In this document: one piece after another, positions 1-8,470 of the stretch | How the letters are laid out: each line of letters starts with the position of its first letter | How positions within the stretch are numbered: position 1 is the stretch's first letter | Assembly (NCBI RefSeq): GCF_030398385.1 | Contig: NZ_JAOAOQ010000023.1 | Coordinates: forward strand, 24,836-88,835 | DNA from: Aquibium sp. ELW1220 | Lineage (GTDB): Bacteria; Pseudomonadota; Alphaproteobacteria; Rhizobiales; Rhizobiaceae | Direction: 5' to 3' | DNA length: 64,000 bases | Notes under the pieces: model-generated | Told to the model about the DNA's origin: nothing | Databases searched by the model: none | Seen by the model: only the letters and a program-made list of their open reading frames with translations | Program-made: the position numbers and the translations under genes

Positions 1-467
1 CCGCCGAAGAGATCGGCGCCGCGCACACCGCGCCCTTCCTCCCAGGTGTCGCCCGTGACGATGATCGGCGGCGTCTGGGCAAATTGCGAAATGCCGCGGA
101 AGACATATTTCGGCGACGACTGCTTCGAGAAATCGGCGATCAGCTTCTCGTAGATCGTGGTGTTGGGCGCCAGCACGAAGAAGTTCTTCGACCGGCCGTT
201 GAGGTGAAGCCAGGCGATGAAGGCGCCCATCAGTCGTGTCTTCCCGACGCCGGTGGCAAGCGCGAAGCAGAGCGAGGGAAAGTCGCGCTCGAATTCCTGA
301 ACCGACGGATAGGCCGTGCGGATCGTCTCCAGTGCGGCAATCGGGTCGCCGCCCTTGGTCATGCCGATACGCCCGACGACATCGGCAAGGATCTCAAGCG
401 AGCGTTCTTGCGGTGCGCGCAGGGACAGGCGCTGGGCGATCTGGCGGCGAATGCGATCTTCGCTCAT
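1..467 (-). CDS. Type III restriction enzyme, Res subunit (N-terminal part, runs off window)
   Basis: Reading leftward from an ATG at 467, the frame is open to the window edge (155 residues seen). It contains a Walker A motif, ATGVGKTRLMG, at about residues 70-80, followed by a stretch typical of type III Res helicases (VLAPNTTIYEKLIADF). Res is the ATP-dependent translocase/endonuclease partner of Mod; it cuts unmethylated DNA. The start lies one base past the Mod stop codon, so the two genes are tightly coupled. The C-terminal helicase and PD-(D/E)XK nuclease parts lie outside the window, so intactness cannot be judged. Confidence 0.85.
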   Translation of the reverse strand, partial: MSEDRIRRQIAQRLSLRAPQERSLEILADVVGRIGMTKGGDPIAALETIRTAYPSVQEFERDFPSLCFALATGVGKTRLMGAFIAWLHLNGRSKNFFVLAPNTTIYEKLIADFSKQSSPKYVFRGISQFAQTPPIIVTGDTWEEGRGVRGADLFG

Positions 468-468
468 C

Positions 469-2139
469 TCAAGCCTCGCCGTCTTCGCTGTCGAACAGCG
501 GAAGCCCGGCCACCTTCTTGCGGGAGCCGGCGGCCGCTGCCGGTTCCTCGGGGTAGTCCGGCGCAGGCGGCAGGTCCTTGATGTTGAGCGAGTAGTCGTC
601 GCGGCCCCATTCGCATTTTGACAGGATCGCGGTCGGGATCTTCACCAGTGTCAGATTGTCGAAGCTGTCGGGGTTGGCGTTGAACGCCTTGCAGCAGATC
701 AAGAGCGAGCGATCCGGGCCGACATCCTCGGAGATCCGTCGGCAGGACTCGTGTGTCAGGTTCTGCGTGGTGACATAGATAAAGTCGGTTTCGGTGGAAT
801 GGCCGTGGTTCCAGTATTCCTCAGGGTTTTGCGACGGCGCATAGACAAAGCCCATGTGCTTGCAGAGCGCTTCTGCAAGCATGGCCGGATTGTAGTCCTT
901 CGCGATGACCCAGTTGCCGTATTTGTCTTCGCTCAGCAGAGATGGCGCGAGCCGGTAAAAGCGGAAGCCACCGCCGCCCTTCCAGCCGACGGCTTCGGTG
1001 ACGCCACCCAAATCCTCGACGTCGATAACCTTCTTCAACCGAGGCGCGATGTGCGTCTCGGCATGGTTGCCGAGTTCGACCATGATCCAGCGGCGACCCA
1101 TCTTGTGCGCGACCGCGCCGGTGGTGCCAGAGCCGGCGAAAGAGTCAAGAATCAGGTCGCCGGGGTTCGTCGCAATCTGAAGGATCCGCCGGATGAGACG
1201 TTCTGGCTTGGGTGTAAGAAATGCGTCAGCCTTGCCGAAAAGCTGATGGATCTCCTTTTTCGCTTCATCATTATGTCCGACTTCTTCGTGGGGCCACCAA
1301 GTCCACGGGACAAGACCCTCTACTTCGTCCAAAAATCTTATTATGTTGGGCTGACTGTTTCCGTCTTTGCCGAAATATATTCTTCCGGTCGAAAGTAATT
1401 TCTTAAATTCAGTCTCGACTGTGGACCAGCACCGACCTTCAGGAGGTCGGTGAATGGCGCCGCCAGGGGCGACAATCTCATACATTTGATTTGGACGATA
1501 GCCTTGGGCAGTCATCGGGATGCCGCGCCATCTTCCTCGAGGGTGATTGTTGGGATTCTTGTAAATCTTCTCCTGATCTTCAGTCATTGGCACTCTGTTG
1601 CGAATGGATTTAAATCGCAACGAGTTTGTTGCATATATTAGTATGTAATCGTGGGCGTCACCGACGGCCTCACGATTTTCACGACTGTATCTCTTTTGCC
1701 AAACAATACTTGCGATGAAATTATCACGTCCAAATATTTCATCACAGAGAACCTTCAGGTAGTGCGCCTCATTGTCATCAATAGTAATCCATAGAGATCC
1801 ATCCTCCGAAAGCAGCGTTCGGATCATCTCCAAGCGGTCGCGCATCAGGCTGAGCCAAAGGGAGTGCTCCAGCCCATCGTCATAGTGCGTAAAGGCGCTG
1901 CCGGTGTTGTAGGGCGGGTCGATGAAGACACATTTGACCTTGCCGGCGTAGTCCGCTTCGAGCGCTTTCAGCGCGAGCAGGTTGTCGCCGTGGATCAGAA
2001 TGTTGTCGAAGATGTCGCCATCGCGCCGCGTCGCCGCATGGTGCGACAGCGCGGGATCCTCGATCAGGATCCGCGGCTCCAGCTTCGGCCGCTCGTCCTT
2101 GCCGATCCAGGTCAGCTCAAGTTTAGGTTTCTTTGACAT
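469..2139 (-). CDS. Type III site-specific DNA methyltransferase (Mod, N6-adenine)
   Basis: A 556-residue beta-class adenine methyltransferase. Catalytic motif IV DPPYNTGS is at residues 74-81 and the SAM-binding motif DSFAGSGTTG at about 330-339; this order (catalytic before SAM site) defines the beta class. The region between them would carry target recognition. It methylates one strand of a short asymmetric site and is required for cleavage by Res. The gene overlaps the preceding unknown gene by 17 bases and is followed one base later by the res start, so all are probably one transcript. The 1200-1750 part is visibly AT-richer than the surrounding gene, as expected for a swapped target-recognition domain. 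Confidence 0.9.
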   Translation of the reverse strand: MSKKPKLELTWIGKDERPKLEPRILIEDPALSHHAATRRDGDIFDNILIHGDNLLALKALEADYAGKVKCVFIDPPYNTGSAFTHYDDGLEHSLWLSLMRDRLEMIRTLLSEDGSLWITIDDNEAHYLKVLCDEIFGRDNFIASIVWQKRYSRENREAVGDAHDYILIYATNSLRFKSIRNRVPMTEDQEKIYKNPNNHPRGRWRGIPMTAQGYRPNQMYEIVAPGGAIHRPPEGRCWSTVETEFKKLLSTGRIYFGKDGNSQPNIIRFLDEVEGLVPWTWWPHEEVGHNDEAKKEIHQLFGKADAFLTPKPERLIRRILQIATNPGDLILDSFAGSGTTGAVAHKMGRRWIMVELGNHAETHIAPRLKKVIDVEDLGGVTEAVGWKGGGGFRFYRLAPSLLSEDKYGNWVIAKDYNPAMLAEALCKHMGFVYAPSQNPEEYWNHGHSTETDFIYVTTQNLTHESCRRISEDVGPDRSLLICCKAFNANPDSFDNLTLVKIPTAILSKCEWGRDDYSLNIKDLPPAPDYPEEPAAAAGSRKKVAGLPLFDSEDGEA

Positions 2140-3196
2140 TCAGCGCATTCTTCCGTTTATTCCACACTTGCTGTCGCCTCGCACGCTCCGCTGCTGACAA
2201 GGTCCTTCTGCCTGCAGGTGGATAAGCGCGCTTGGCATCGATTTTATTGTCCCACTCAACCGGTTCTTGTCTCGACGTCACTCGTTGCACCCCGGCACTC
2301 GCTATCTTGTCGAGTATCCCCTTTTCGCGGGCCTCGACAGCGACACGCCCAGATAGCCGGTCGCCGAAGCTATCGTCGCTGCCGGCCCCGCGCCAGCGCA
2401 ACCTCGCATAGGGGTTGGCTGTGCGGTTAAAGTGTCCGGGAGCGATCTGGATGTTCTGCTCGTAGTGCCAGGCGGGCAGGTGGGACACGCTCTCTCGACG
2501 ATCGCGCGTGTGCCTGGCCACCCAGTGCACGGTGTAGAGATGTTCGACCTCGCCAGTTTGACGGATCGATGCGAGGATTTCCGCTTCTTCGCTCGCCGCT
2601 CGCTCTCGGAGGGTCGCAATCCGGTCGCGTAGCCACAACGCCGACTCCGCCTGTTTGCGCTCGATCAGTGCGATCCGATCGACTGCTGCTTGACGCCGAC
2701 GGTCCAGGGGATCGGCGCGGCGGAGCCAGGAGCGCAGGCTAGCAACGTGGTAATCAGCCTCGGCCAGGATCGAGTCAGCTCGGCTCTCAAGCAAGGCAAT
2801 CTCGGTCGCTGCGCTCTCTTCGGCCTGGGCAAGCATGGCCAGATGCTTCAGATCGCATGTCCCCAAAAAATCCCAGTAGAGCGCGTCTGATGCGTTCTCC
2901 AATTCCTCCGGCGGGAGCTCCCGCAATTCGCGGGGCACTGAGCACCGCATGTCGAAGAGCTTCGACGATAGCCAGGATGACAACGCCTCGCCGCTATCGT
3001 CGACACAGGCGACCAAGGGCGCCGTCCACATGCTGAACGACGTCTCCATCGTGGCGCGCGATACCATCAACCATCCGGCACGATACCGAAGTGGCCTGAC
3101 CTCCCACGCGGGACCTGGATAGCTATCTAGATAGAAGTCGATCTCGACCGGGACCGCGCCAAAATCCTCGAAGGCGGCAGCGGTCCGGTTGTTCAC
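2123..3196 (-). CDS. Unknown coiled-coil protein in a helicase/type III restriction operon
   Basis: A 357-residue protein not recognised as a named family. It starts at GTG 3196, with GGTGGAG upstream on its strand, 5 bases after the SNF2 helicase stop. The N-terminal third (about 1-110) looks globular with aromatic residues. Residues about 130-225 are rich in Ala, Glu, Arg and Leu in a helical heptad-like pattern. The C-terminus (about 330-357) is strongly basic, possibly nucleic-acid binding. It overlaps mod by 17 bases. The position between a SNF2 helicase and Mod suggests an adaptor or specificity role in the same restriction-like system; this is inference from context only. Confidence 0.75.
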   Translation of the reverse strand: MNNRTAAAFEDFGAVPVEIDFYLDSYPGPAWEVRPLRYRAGWLMVSRATMETSFSMWTAPLVACVDDSGEALSSWLSSKLFDMRCSVPRELRELPPEELENASDALYWDFLGTCDLKHLAMLAQAEESAATEIALLESRADSILAEADYHVASLRSWLRRADPLDRRRQAAVDRIALIERKQAESALWLRDRIATLRERAASEEAEILASIRQTGEVEHLYTVHWVARHTRDRRESVSHLPAWHYEQNIQIAPGHFNRTANPYARLRWRGAGSDDSFGDRLSGRVAVEAREKGILDKIASAGVQRVTSRQEPVEWDNKIDAKRAYPPAGRRTLSAAERARRQQVWNKRKNALNVKET

Positions 3197-3201
3197 AAGA
3201 G

Positions 3202-6036
3202 TTACTCCACCGACCAGCGAAACGTAAAAAGCAATTTCTTCGTTGGTAGCCGGTTGAGGCTTTCTGCCACCTCGTCCAGCATATCGGACACCTGCTTGCG
3301 AATTTCGCGCCGGCGTTCGTGCTTCGATAGCTTGAGATCGTCCATGGTCCCTTCAAGCTTCTTGATCTTGCGGCCGAGATCGAGCTTCTCCTCCATGGAT
3401 GCATCCGGCGACCGGCGTTCCTTGCGTAACTGCTTGATCTCGTTGTCGAGGGTGGTGATCTGTGCATCGAGCTCGATCTCGATATCCTTGGCGTAGTTGT
3501 CGAGGCGGATCTCCTCTTCCTCGAGCCAGAGGAAGTTCTGTTTCTTTACGCGCTCCGAAAATTTCCCGAAAAGACGGCTCTCGATCCCGTGCAGCGCGCT
3601 CTGGTCGAATGGCACCCCGGAGCTTGTAGATGTCGCCGGCACCATCAGCATGCGGTCCGCTGTCTCCGGATGGATTTCCACACCGTCGTCGTCCAAGCAG
3701 GACAGCAGCAATTCCTCGCGCGCAGACCCATGTGTCTCAATCTGCGCCTTCGACACGCGGAGCCAACCTGACTTACCGGCTAGGTTCTTCACATCCGCCA
3801 GCTGCCCGGGGAACGCATATTCATCAACGCGGAACCTAAGCGATGCGGTTGTTGAGTGCTGGTCCCGCGCTTTGGCCTTATGGACGATCTCGGTCGCGAG
3901 ATTTCCATCGGCCAGGCGGAAGAACTGCCAGTCGTGATCGTCGGCGTCCGGCCATTGCGTCGTGAATGTCCGTCCGTCGTAGTCGAAGCGGAACAAGGCA
4001 TCGGGATGAAAGCGGGCGCCAGGGAGCTCGGCATGAGCGATCATGATTAGCCGCCGGGTGAAATCGTTGACGGCATTGTCGAGCTCGCCCTTACGCCCCT
4101 TCAAGCGTGCCACGACATCCTGATCGAGATGCTCCAGGACCTTGGCGCGCGCGGACTGCATGTCGGAGTCGATCCTGTCTTGCAGCGTTGCGGTCAGTGC
4201 GTCGAACTCGCGGATCACTTCTTCTTCGGTCCGGCTCGACTGGACGATGCCCAGGACGCGCTGCTCGAAGTCGACGCCGCGCTCGATCGTGCCGAGCACT
4301 TCGTCGCTGGATCCGAAAACCCCGTTGAACAGTTTGAACTTCTGATCGAGGAGTTCGTAGATGCGCTGCTCCGCCTGGTTCTTGCGATTCAGCATGTTCA
4401 CCACCGTGACGTCGATCTTCTGACCGTAGCGGTGACATCGGCCGATCCGCTGCTCAACGCGCTGCGGGTTCCAGGGAAGATCGAAATTCACCACGAGTGA
4501 ACAGAACTGAAGATTGATGCCCTCTGCGCCGCTCTCGGTGGCGATAAGGATGGTCTTGTCAGAGCCGCGGAAGGCATCGACGATCGCTGCCTTCATATCT
4601 GCCGTGCGCGAACCGGAGACACGGTCCGTGCCGGCATGTTCGTCGCGCCAGGCCGTGTAGAGTGATTTGCTGACGGGATCGCTGTTCGAGCCGTTGAGCA
4701 GTGCGATCTGACCTTCATAGCCATTGCTCGAAAGAAGCTCGTTCAGATATTTCTGGGTGCGGACGCTCTCGGTGAAGATCACCGCCTTGCGCTGGCCACC
4801 CTTGCTCGAAATCGCATCGAGAATGCCCGGCAATTGCGTCAGCAGTTTTTCGCCCTTGGCGTTCTGGCCGATCGATTCGGCCAAGTGGAGAAACGACCGC
4901 AGTTCCTCCAGCTCGACGGCCAACAACGCGGCGTCGATCTCTCCCACGTTCTCCGCGTAACTTTCCAGTTCCTCGCCGATCTCGCCGATCGTTTCGATAT
5001 CGTCGGTGACGGTTTCATCGACGATCCCGCGCTTTTCCAGCCGCTCGATGAGGGATCGCAGATACCCGGTAACGGCGAAAGTCGAGGAGCCTAGTATTTT
5101 GCGCACCTGGAGGACGACGAGAGCGTTGGCTCGGTCGCCATATGACACCGTGTCCTTGCGCTGGAGGAACCTTGACACCTTTTCGTAGAGTTCCACCTCA
5201 AGGCTTGGCGGCTCGAAATCGAACACCATCGCATTGCGCTTGGTGAAGTTGATGTGGCCGGCCTCCTGGACCTGACGGCGCAGGGTGCGGTAGCACACGG
5301 GCACGAGGCGCTCTCGCAACGCCTCGAGCGAGGCAGGCGTGGCACGCGCGCCGGTATAGAGTGTCTTGAACGCGTCCTCGCCGCCGAAATGGTTGTCATC
5401 GATCATCGAGACGATACCGAATAGCTCCATCAGCGAGTTCTGTAGCGGAGTGGCTGTCAGGAGCACCTTGAACGGATCTTGGAGCGCGTCCTTCAGGCGC
5501 TTGGACCGCAGCGCACCGGGCTTGTAGACGTTGCGCAGGCGATGCGCCTCGTCGAACACAACGAGGTCCCACTTCGTCATCGCAAGCTCATCGGAGCTAC
5601 GCGCGGCGAATTCATAGCTTGAGATGATGATGCCTGGAGCGTCTCGGAAAGGGCGGGAGTGACCGTCCTTCTTGAGCCCCTTGTAGGTGGCTGCTTCCAT
5701 GATGGTGGCAGGTAAGGAGAACTTTTCGCGGAGTTCCTGCTCCCACTGCTTCCGGAGCGACGCCGGCACGATCAATAGAATGCGCCGCTTCTGCTCGGCC
5801 CACTTCTGGCCCATCACCAGGCCAGCTTCTATCGTCTTTCCGAGACCTACTTCATCAGCGAGCAGGACACCCTTTGAAAGGGGCGACTTCAGCGCGAACA
5901 GCGACGCTTCGACCTGGTGCGGGTTCATCTCGACACGAGCTGCGGTCAGAGATCGGGTGAACGCGTCCTGTTCAAATCCATCGAGAGTGATTCGGTGGCT
6001 GTGATAGTGGCCTTGGACGGGCGTATAGCTGTTCAA
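3202..6036 (-). CDS. SNF2/RapA-type DEAH helicase of a type III restriction operon
   Basis: A 944-residue SF2 helicase. Visible motifs are the Walker A DEVGLGKT at residues 61-68, DEAH box at 162-165, TATPLQN, and the C-terminal helicase motif QRIGRCHRYGQ at about 520-530, all typical of SNF2/RapA ATPases. Residues beyond about 820 form a long charged coiled coil. Such enzymes translocate on DNA; close relatives occur in DISARM (DrmD) and other defence operons. The start is TTG at 6036 with GGAAG four bases upstream. It is the first gene of the leftward operon helicase-unknown-mod-res, so it probably acts with the methyltransferase and Res. No drmA/B/C-like gene is seen, so this is not a standard DISARM locus. 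Confidence 0.88.
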   Translation of the reverse strand: MNSYTPVQGHYHSHRITLDGFEQDAFTRSLTAARVEMNPHQVEASLFALKSPLSKGVLLADEVGLGKTIEAGLVMGQKWAEQKRRILLIVPASLRKQWEQELREKFSLPATIMEAATYKGLKKDGHSRPFRDAPGIIISSYEFAARSSDELAMTKWDLVVFDEAHRLRNVYKPGALRSKRLKDALQDPFKVLLTATPLQNSLMELFGIVSMIDDNHFGGEDAFKTLYTGARATPASLEALRERLVPVCYRTLRRQVQEAGHINFTKRNAMVFDFEPPSLEVELYEKVSRFLQRKDTVSYGDRANALVVLQVRKILGSSTFAVTGYLRSLIERLEKRGIVDETVTDDIETIGEIGEELESYAENVGEIDAALLAVELEELRSFLHLAESIGQNAKGEKLLTQLPGILDAISSKGGQRKAVIFTESVRTQKYLNELLSSNGYEGQIALLNGSNSDPVSKSLYTAWRDEHAGTDRVSGSRTADMKAAIVDAFRGSDKTILIATESGAEGINLQFCSLVVNFDLPWNPQRVEQRIGRCHRYGQKIDVTVVNMLNRKNQAEQRIYELLDQKFKLFNGVFGSSDEVLGTIERGVDFEQRVLGIVQSSRTEEEVIREFDALTATLQDRIDSDMQSARAKVLEHLDQDVVARLKGRKGELDNAVNDFTRRLIMIAHAELPGARFHPDALFRFDYDGRTFTTQWPDADDHDWQFFRLADGNLATEIVHKAKARDQHSTTASLRFRVDEYAFPGQLADVKNLAGKSGWLRVSKAQIETHGSAREELLLSCLDDDGVEIHPETADRMLMVPATSTSSGVPFDQSALHGIESRLFGKFSERVKKQNFLWLEEEEIRLDNYAKDIEIELDAQITTLDNEIKQLRKERRSPDASMEEKLDLGRKIKKLEGTMDDLKLSKHERRREIRKQVSDMLDEVAESLNRLPTKKLLFTFRWSVE

Positions 6037-6138
6037 AACACTTCCAATTCTCGTAGCTGGCCAGCCAGAACGACTTGTGCCCTTTTCAATTCTTGCGGGA
6101 ACTCATAGCCGTTTGCAACAGGCTAGTGAAGGCGCGCC

Positions 6139-6282
6139 AACTGGCTGTCGAACCGCGTCTTCGCCGACTACGAGGCGATCATCGAGGCCGCCTGCGACGC
6201 CTGGCGCAAGCTTTTCGCCCAGCCACACACGATCACGTCGATCGGAATGCGGGACTGGGCGCATGTCGGTCAGGGGATATGA
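6139..6282 (+). pseudogene. IS630-family transposase, C-terminal remnant
   Basis: About 47 codons reading NWLSNRVFADYEAIIEAA and ending in SIGMRDWAHVGQGI, the conserved tail of IS630-family transposases. The catalytic DDE region and both ends of the element are gone. It sits just upstream of the SNF2 operon, on the opposite strand, and marks a past insertion or deletion at this junction. Confidence 0.8.
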
Positions 6283-6511
6283 CCGTTGGTATTAGGTCTG
6301 ATTCTTTAGATAGTTCTGAATTACTTAAAGGAAACTGCGCACGATATCGGACCGTAGTGGCAAGCACGGTCTCACCGGCAAACGGGTTCGCACAGATCGT
6401 GACATTCAGAACGCTGACCCGTGGACGCAACGTGTGCCAGGTCACGCTAAGGCGATCAGGTAGGAGCGCCTGGCTCGACATTCACAAATCCATCAGCACC
6501 TGCCGTGCCCG

Positions 6512-6772
6512 ATGACGGGGATCACTCTTCTGTCTGTCCTCCAGGTCGTGCTCGGTGATCTCGGCCGGATCAAGCGCATCGCGAAGTTGCTCGGCATGGT
6601 CAACGCCGTTCCGGACTTCGGCGACCACCCGGCCGTCATCAACGGCTACTGAGATTTCCTCCTGAAGGTGCTCGTCGAGCGAGACAATAACGCGCGATCC
6701 GCCGTCGGTGTCGGTTCACTGCCGGGAAGCATCACAATCGATATCGAGGCAGTGGTCTCCGTTCATGGCTAG
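6512..6772 (+). pseudogene. RidA/YjgF family protein remnant with internal stop
   Basis: The frame encodes the C-terminal half of a RidA (reactive intermediate deaminase) protein: LGDLGRIKRIAKLLGMVNA, then DFGDHPAVINGY, a TGA stop at 6650-6652, then NNARSAVGVGSLPGS and a normal-looking C-terminus ending at TAG 6770-6772. Roughly the first 50 residues are missing. The residue after GY is usually Ser, so TCA to TGA is a plausible single-base change. RidA hydrolyses 2-aminoacrylate and related imines. The gene is clearly dead: truncated and stopped. Confidence 0.75.
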
Positions 6773-6789
6773 ATCAGGCGACTCCTCGA

Positions 6790-7347
6790 TCAGAAAAATG
6801 CCACTTCGCGCACGTCGATCGCGGCGTCGTGATCCCTGCCATAGGCCACGATGGCAACCGATTTCAGGCTCTCCGGGCGAGGCACGTCGCGCAACAAGGC
6901 CCCCGAGGCGGTGAAGGCATCGAATGGCAAGCGCACTTCGCTCCAGCCTTCGGTGACGTCGAAGGCTGCCTGGTAATACTGCCAGGGCAGGATCGTGCTG
7001 GCCGTGCGCAGATGGACGAAGTAGCGTTGTCTGTTGCCTCGAACCATCAGGCGAACGCCGCTCGTGCCCTCCGGCGGCGGGCTGGTCAGATCCACTCGAA
7101 TCTGGATGAAACCGCCCCTGTTGGTGGTGCTGACACGCCCGGTCATTCGCGCAAATGAATGTCCTTCCTCGTGCGCGAAGACGACCTCTCCGGACGAGAC
7201 GCCACCCATCACCTCGTCGGTGAAGAATCTCCATCGCGTTTCGGGCTGCATCCTGAAATCCTCGATGACTGCCTCGTCGGCCGACGCTGCGGGAACTGGC
7301 CCGGCAACCAGAAGGGCTGCAATGACGGTCTGGATCAGGCCACGCAT
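6790..7347 (-). CDS. Secreted CIA30-domain (NADH:ubiquinone oxidoreductase assembly factor 30-like) protein
   Basis: A 185-residue protein with an N-terminal signal peptide (hydrophobic residues about 6-20, Ala-rich cleavage region near 20-24). The mature part contains FFTDEVMGGVS and a beta-rich body, the hallmark of the CIA30/galactose-binding-like fold (usual form D-x-V-M-G-G-x-S). The mitochondrial relative is a complex I assembly chaperone; bacterial exported forms have no firm role. The gene is intact and transcribed leftward, next to the dead DUF427 gene on the same strand. Confidence 0.75.
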   Translation of the reverse strand: MRGLIQTVIAALLVAGPVPAASADEAVIEDFRMQPETRWRFFTDEVMGGVSSGEVVFAHEEGHSFARMTGRVSTTNRGGFIQIRVDLTSPPPEGTSGVRLMVRGNRQRYFVHLRTASTILPWQYYQAAFDVTEGWSEVRLPFDAFTASGALLRDVPRPESLKSVAIVAYGRDHDAAIDVREVAFF

Positions 7348-7411
7348 CTAAATCTCCTTGGCACGAATTCCACCGCTGGTCTCGCCTCCGAAGAGTGCGA
7401 AGACTGCCACG

Positions 7412-7883
7412 TCACCAATGCAGCGTTCCCGCCGCGGCCTTGATCTGACCGTCCAGACTGGACGTGATCCATCCGCCGTAGAAATCGCCCGGCTGGGGGA
7501 CGACCCGCATGTCGCCGACCCAGGCGTCATCCATCAGCCCGGCATAGAAGGCCACGTATCCCGCCAGGGCGGCGAAACGCTCGGTGGGGCGTCCACACGT
7601 CCAGGCGACGCGCCAGAAGCTGTTCGCCCGAGATCATGTCGAAATAGCGCGCGACACCCTTCCAGTCGCAAAACGAACTGCTCAGTCTCGCTCGCAGGGT
7701 TGCGACCTCATCGCCAAGCGGCAGGTAATCGCTGGGCGCGTGATGCGTCTCGAGCACGCGCAGGGTGTTGACCGTTTCGGCCGCGAGGAGGCCACCGGTG
7801 CATATCGCGATGCGCGGCGGCACCGCATGCAGCGCCGACGGGCAAGGGAAGGACTGGACGTTCTCTGGCGAGAGGTTGGTCAT
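7412..7883 (-). pseudogene. DUF427 domain protein, frameshifted
   Basis: The first part from ATG 7883 reads a DUF427 sequence (TLRVLETHHAPSDYLPLGDE, then SSFCDWKGVARYFD). Near 7605 the homology moves to another frame, which continues PTERFAALAGYVAFYAG, then PQPGDFYGGWITSSLDG to a stop at 7412-7414. The two halves together match one full-length DUF427 protein, so one indel separates them. Its function is unknown. Its start overlaps the stop of an upstream leftward fragment (ATGA). An intact single-domain DUF427 gene is present at 25951-26352. Confidence 0.75.
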
Positions 7884-8470
7884 GCGGCAAGCCCACCGGT
7901 ATAGCGTGCAGCCACATGGCCGGCGTGCAAGTTGCTCATCATCACCGTCACCATTCCAGATCCGAGCCCGGGCACGAGGTTCGTCAGCATGCGCAACCAG
8001 CTACAATCGGCGAGCACCAGCGACCGGCATCTTTGTCGTAGATCCTCAGGTCATGGCGCATCCGGGCGATCTCTCGGGGGCGTCCTGCATGGCAAGATAT
8101 AGGGCGCGCCGTCGCAATTGCACGGGGACCGGTCGCAACGGCGGATATCATCGCTGCTTGCCGATCGTCCGTTCTCTCGCGATCTGGGCCACTTCGGCGC
8201 CTGGCCGCCTGGGGAGCCCGCTGGCACGCGCCGACCTCTGCGCGCTGTTGGGTAGCAGAATGGGCGCTACCTCCAGCCACTGACTCTCCCTGAGGCCGCC
8301 AGGGCATCATGCTGCCTGGCAAGACGCTCGTATCATCCGGTGCTCGGGCCACGGCGTGCACGAACTGGTTTCGCCGCAAGCGAGGCCGACGCGAAAATGC
8401 CCGATCGACGTTCCGGACATGGAGCGGCAATGCGGCTATAGGGGGGCCTCAGATCCTCTCCGAATCGAAC
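7884..8470. other. Decayed stretch without an intact gene
   Basis: No complete gene is seen. On the minus strand a short open tail ends at 7880-7882 with NLVPGLGSGMVTVMMSNLHA, overlapping the start of the DUF427 pseudogene in an ATGA junction. This is probably the C-terminus of a lost upstream gene, not identified. The rest has no convincing coding frame. Confidence 0.4.
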
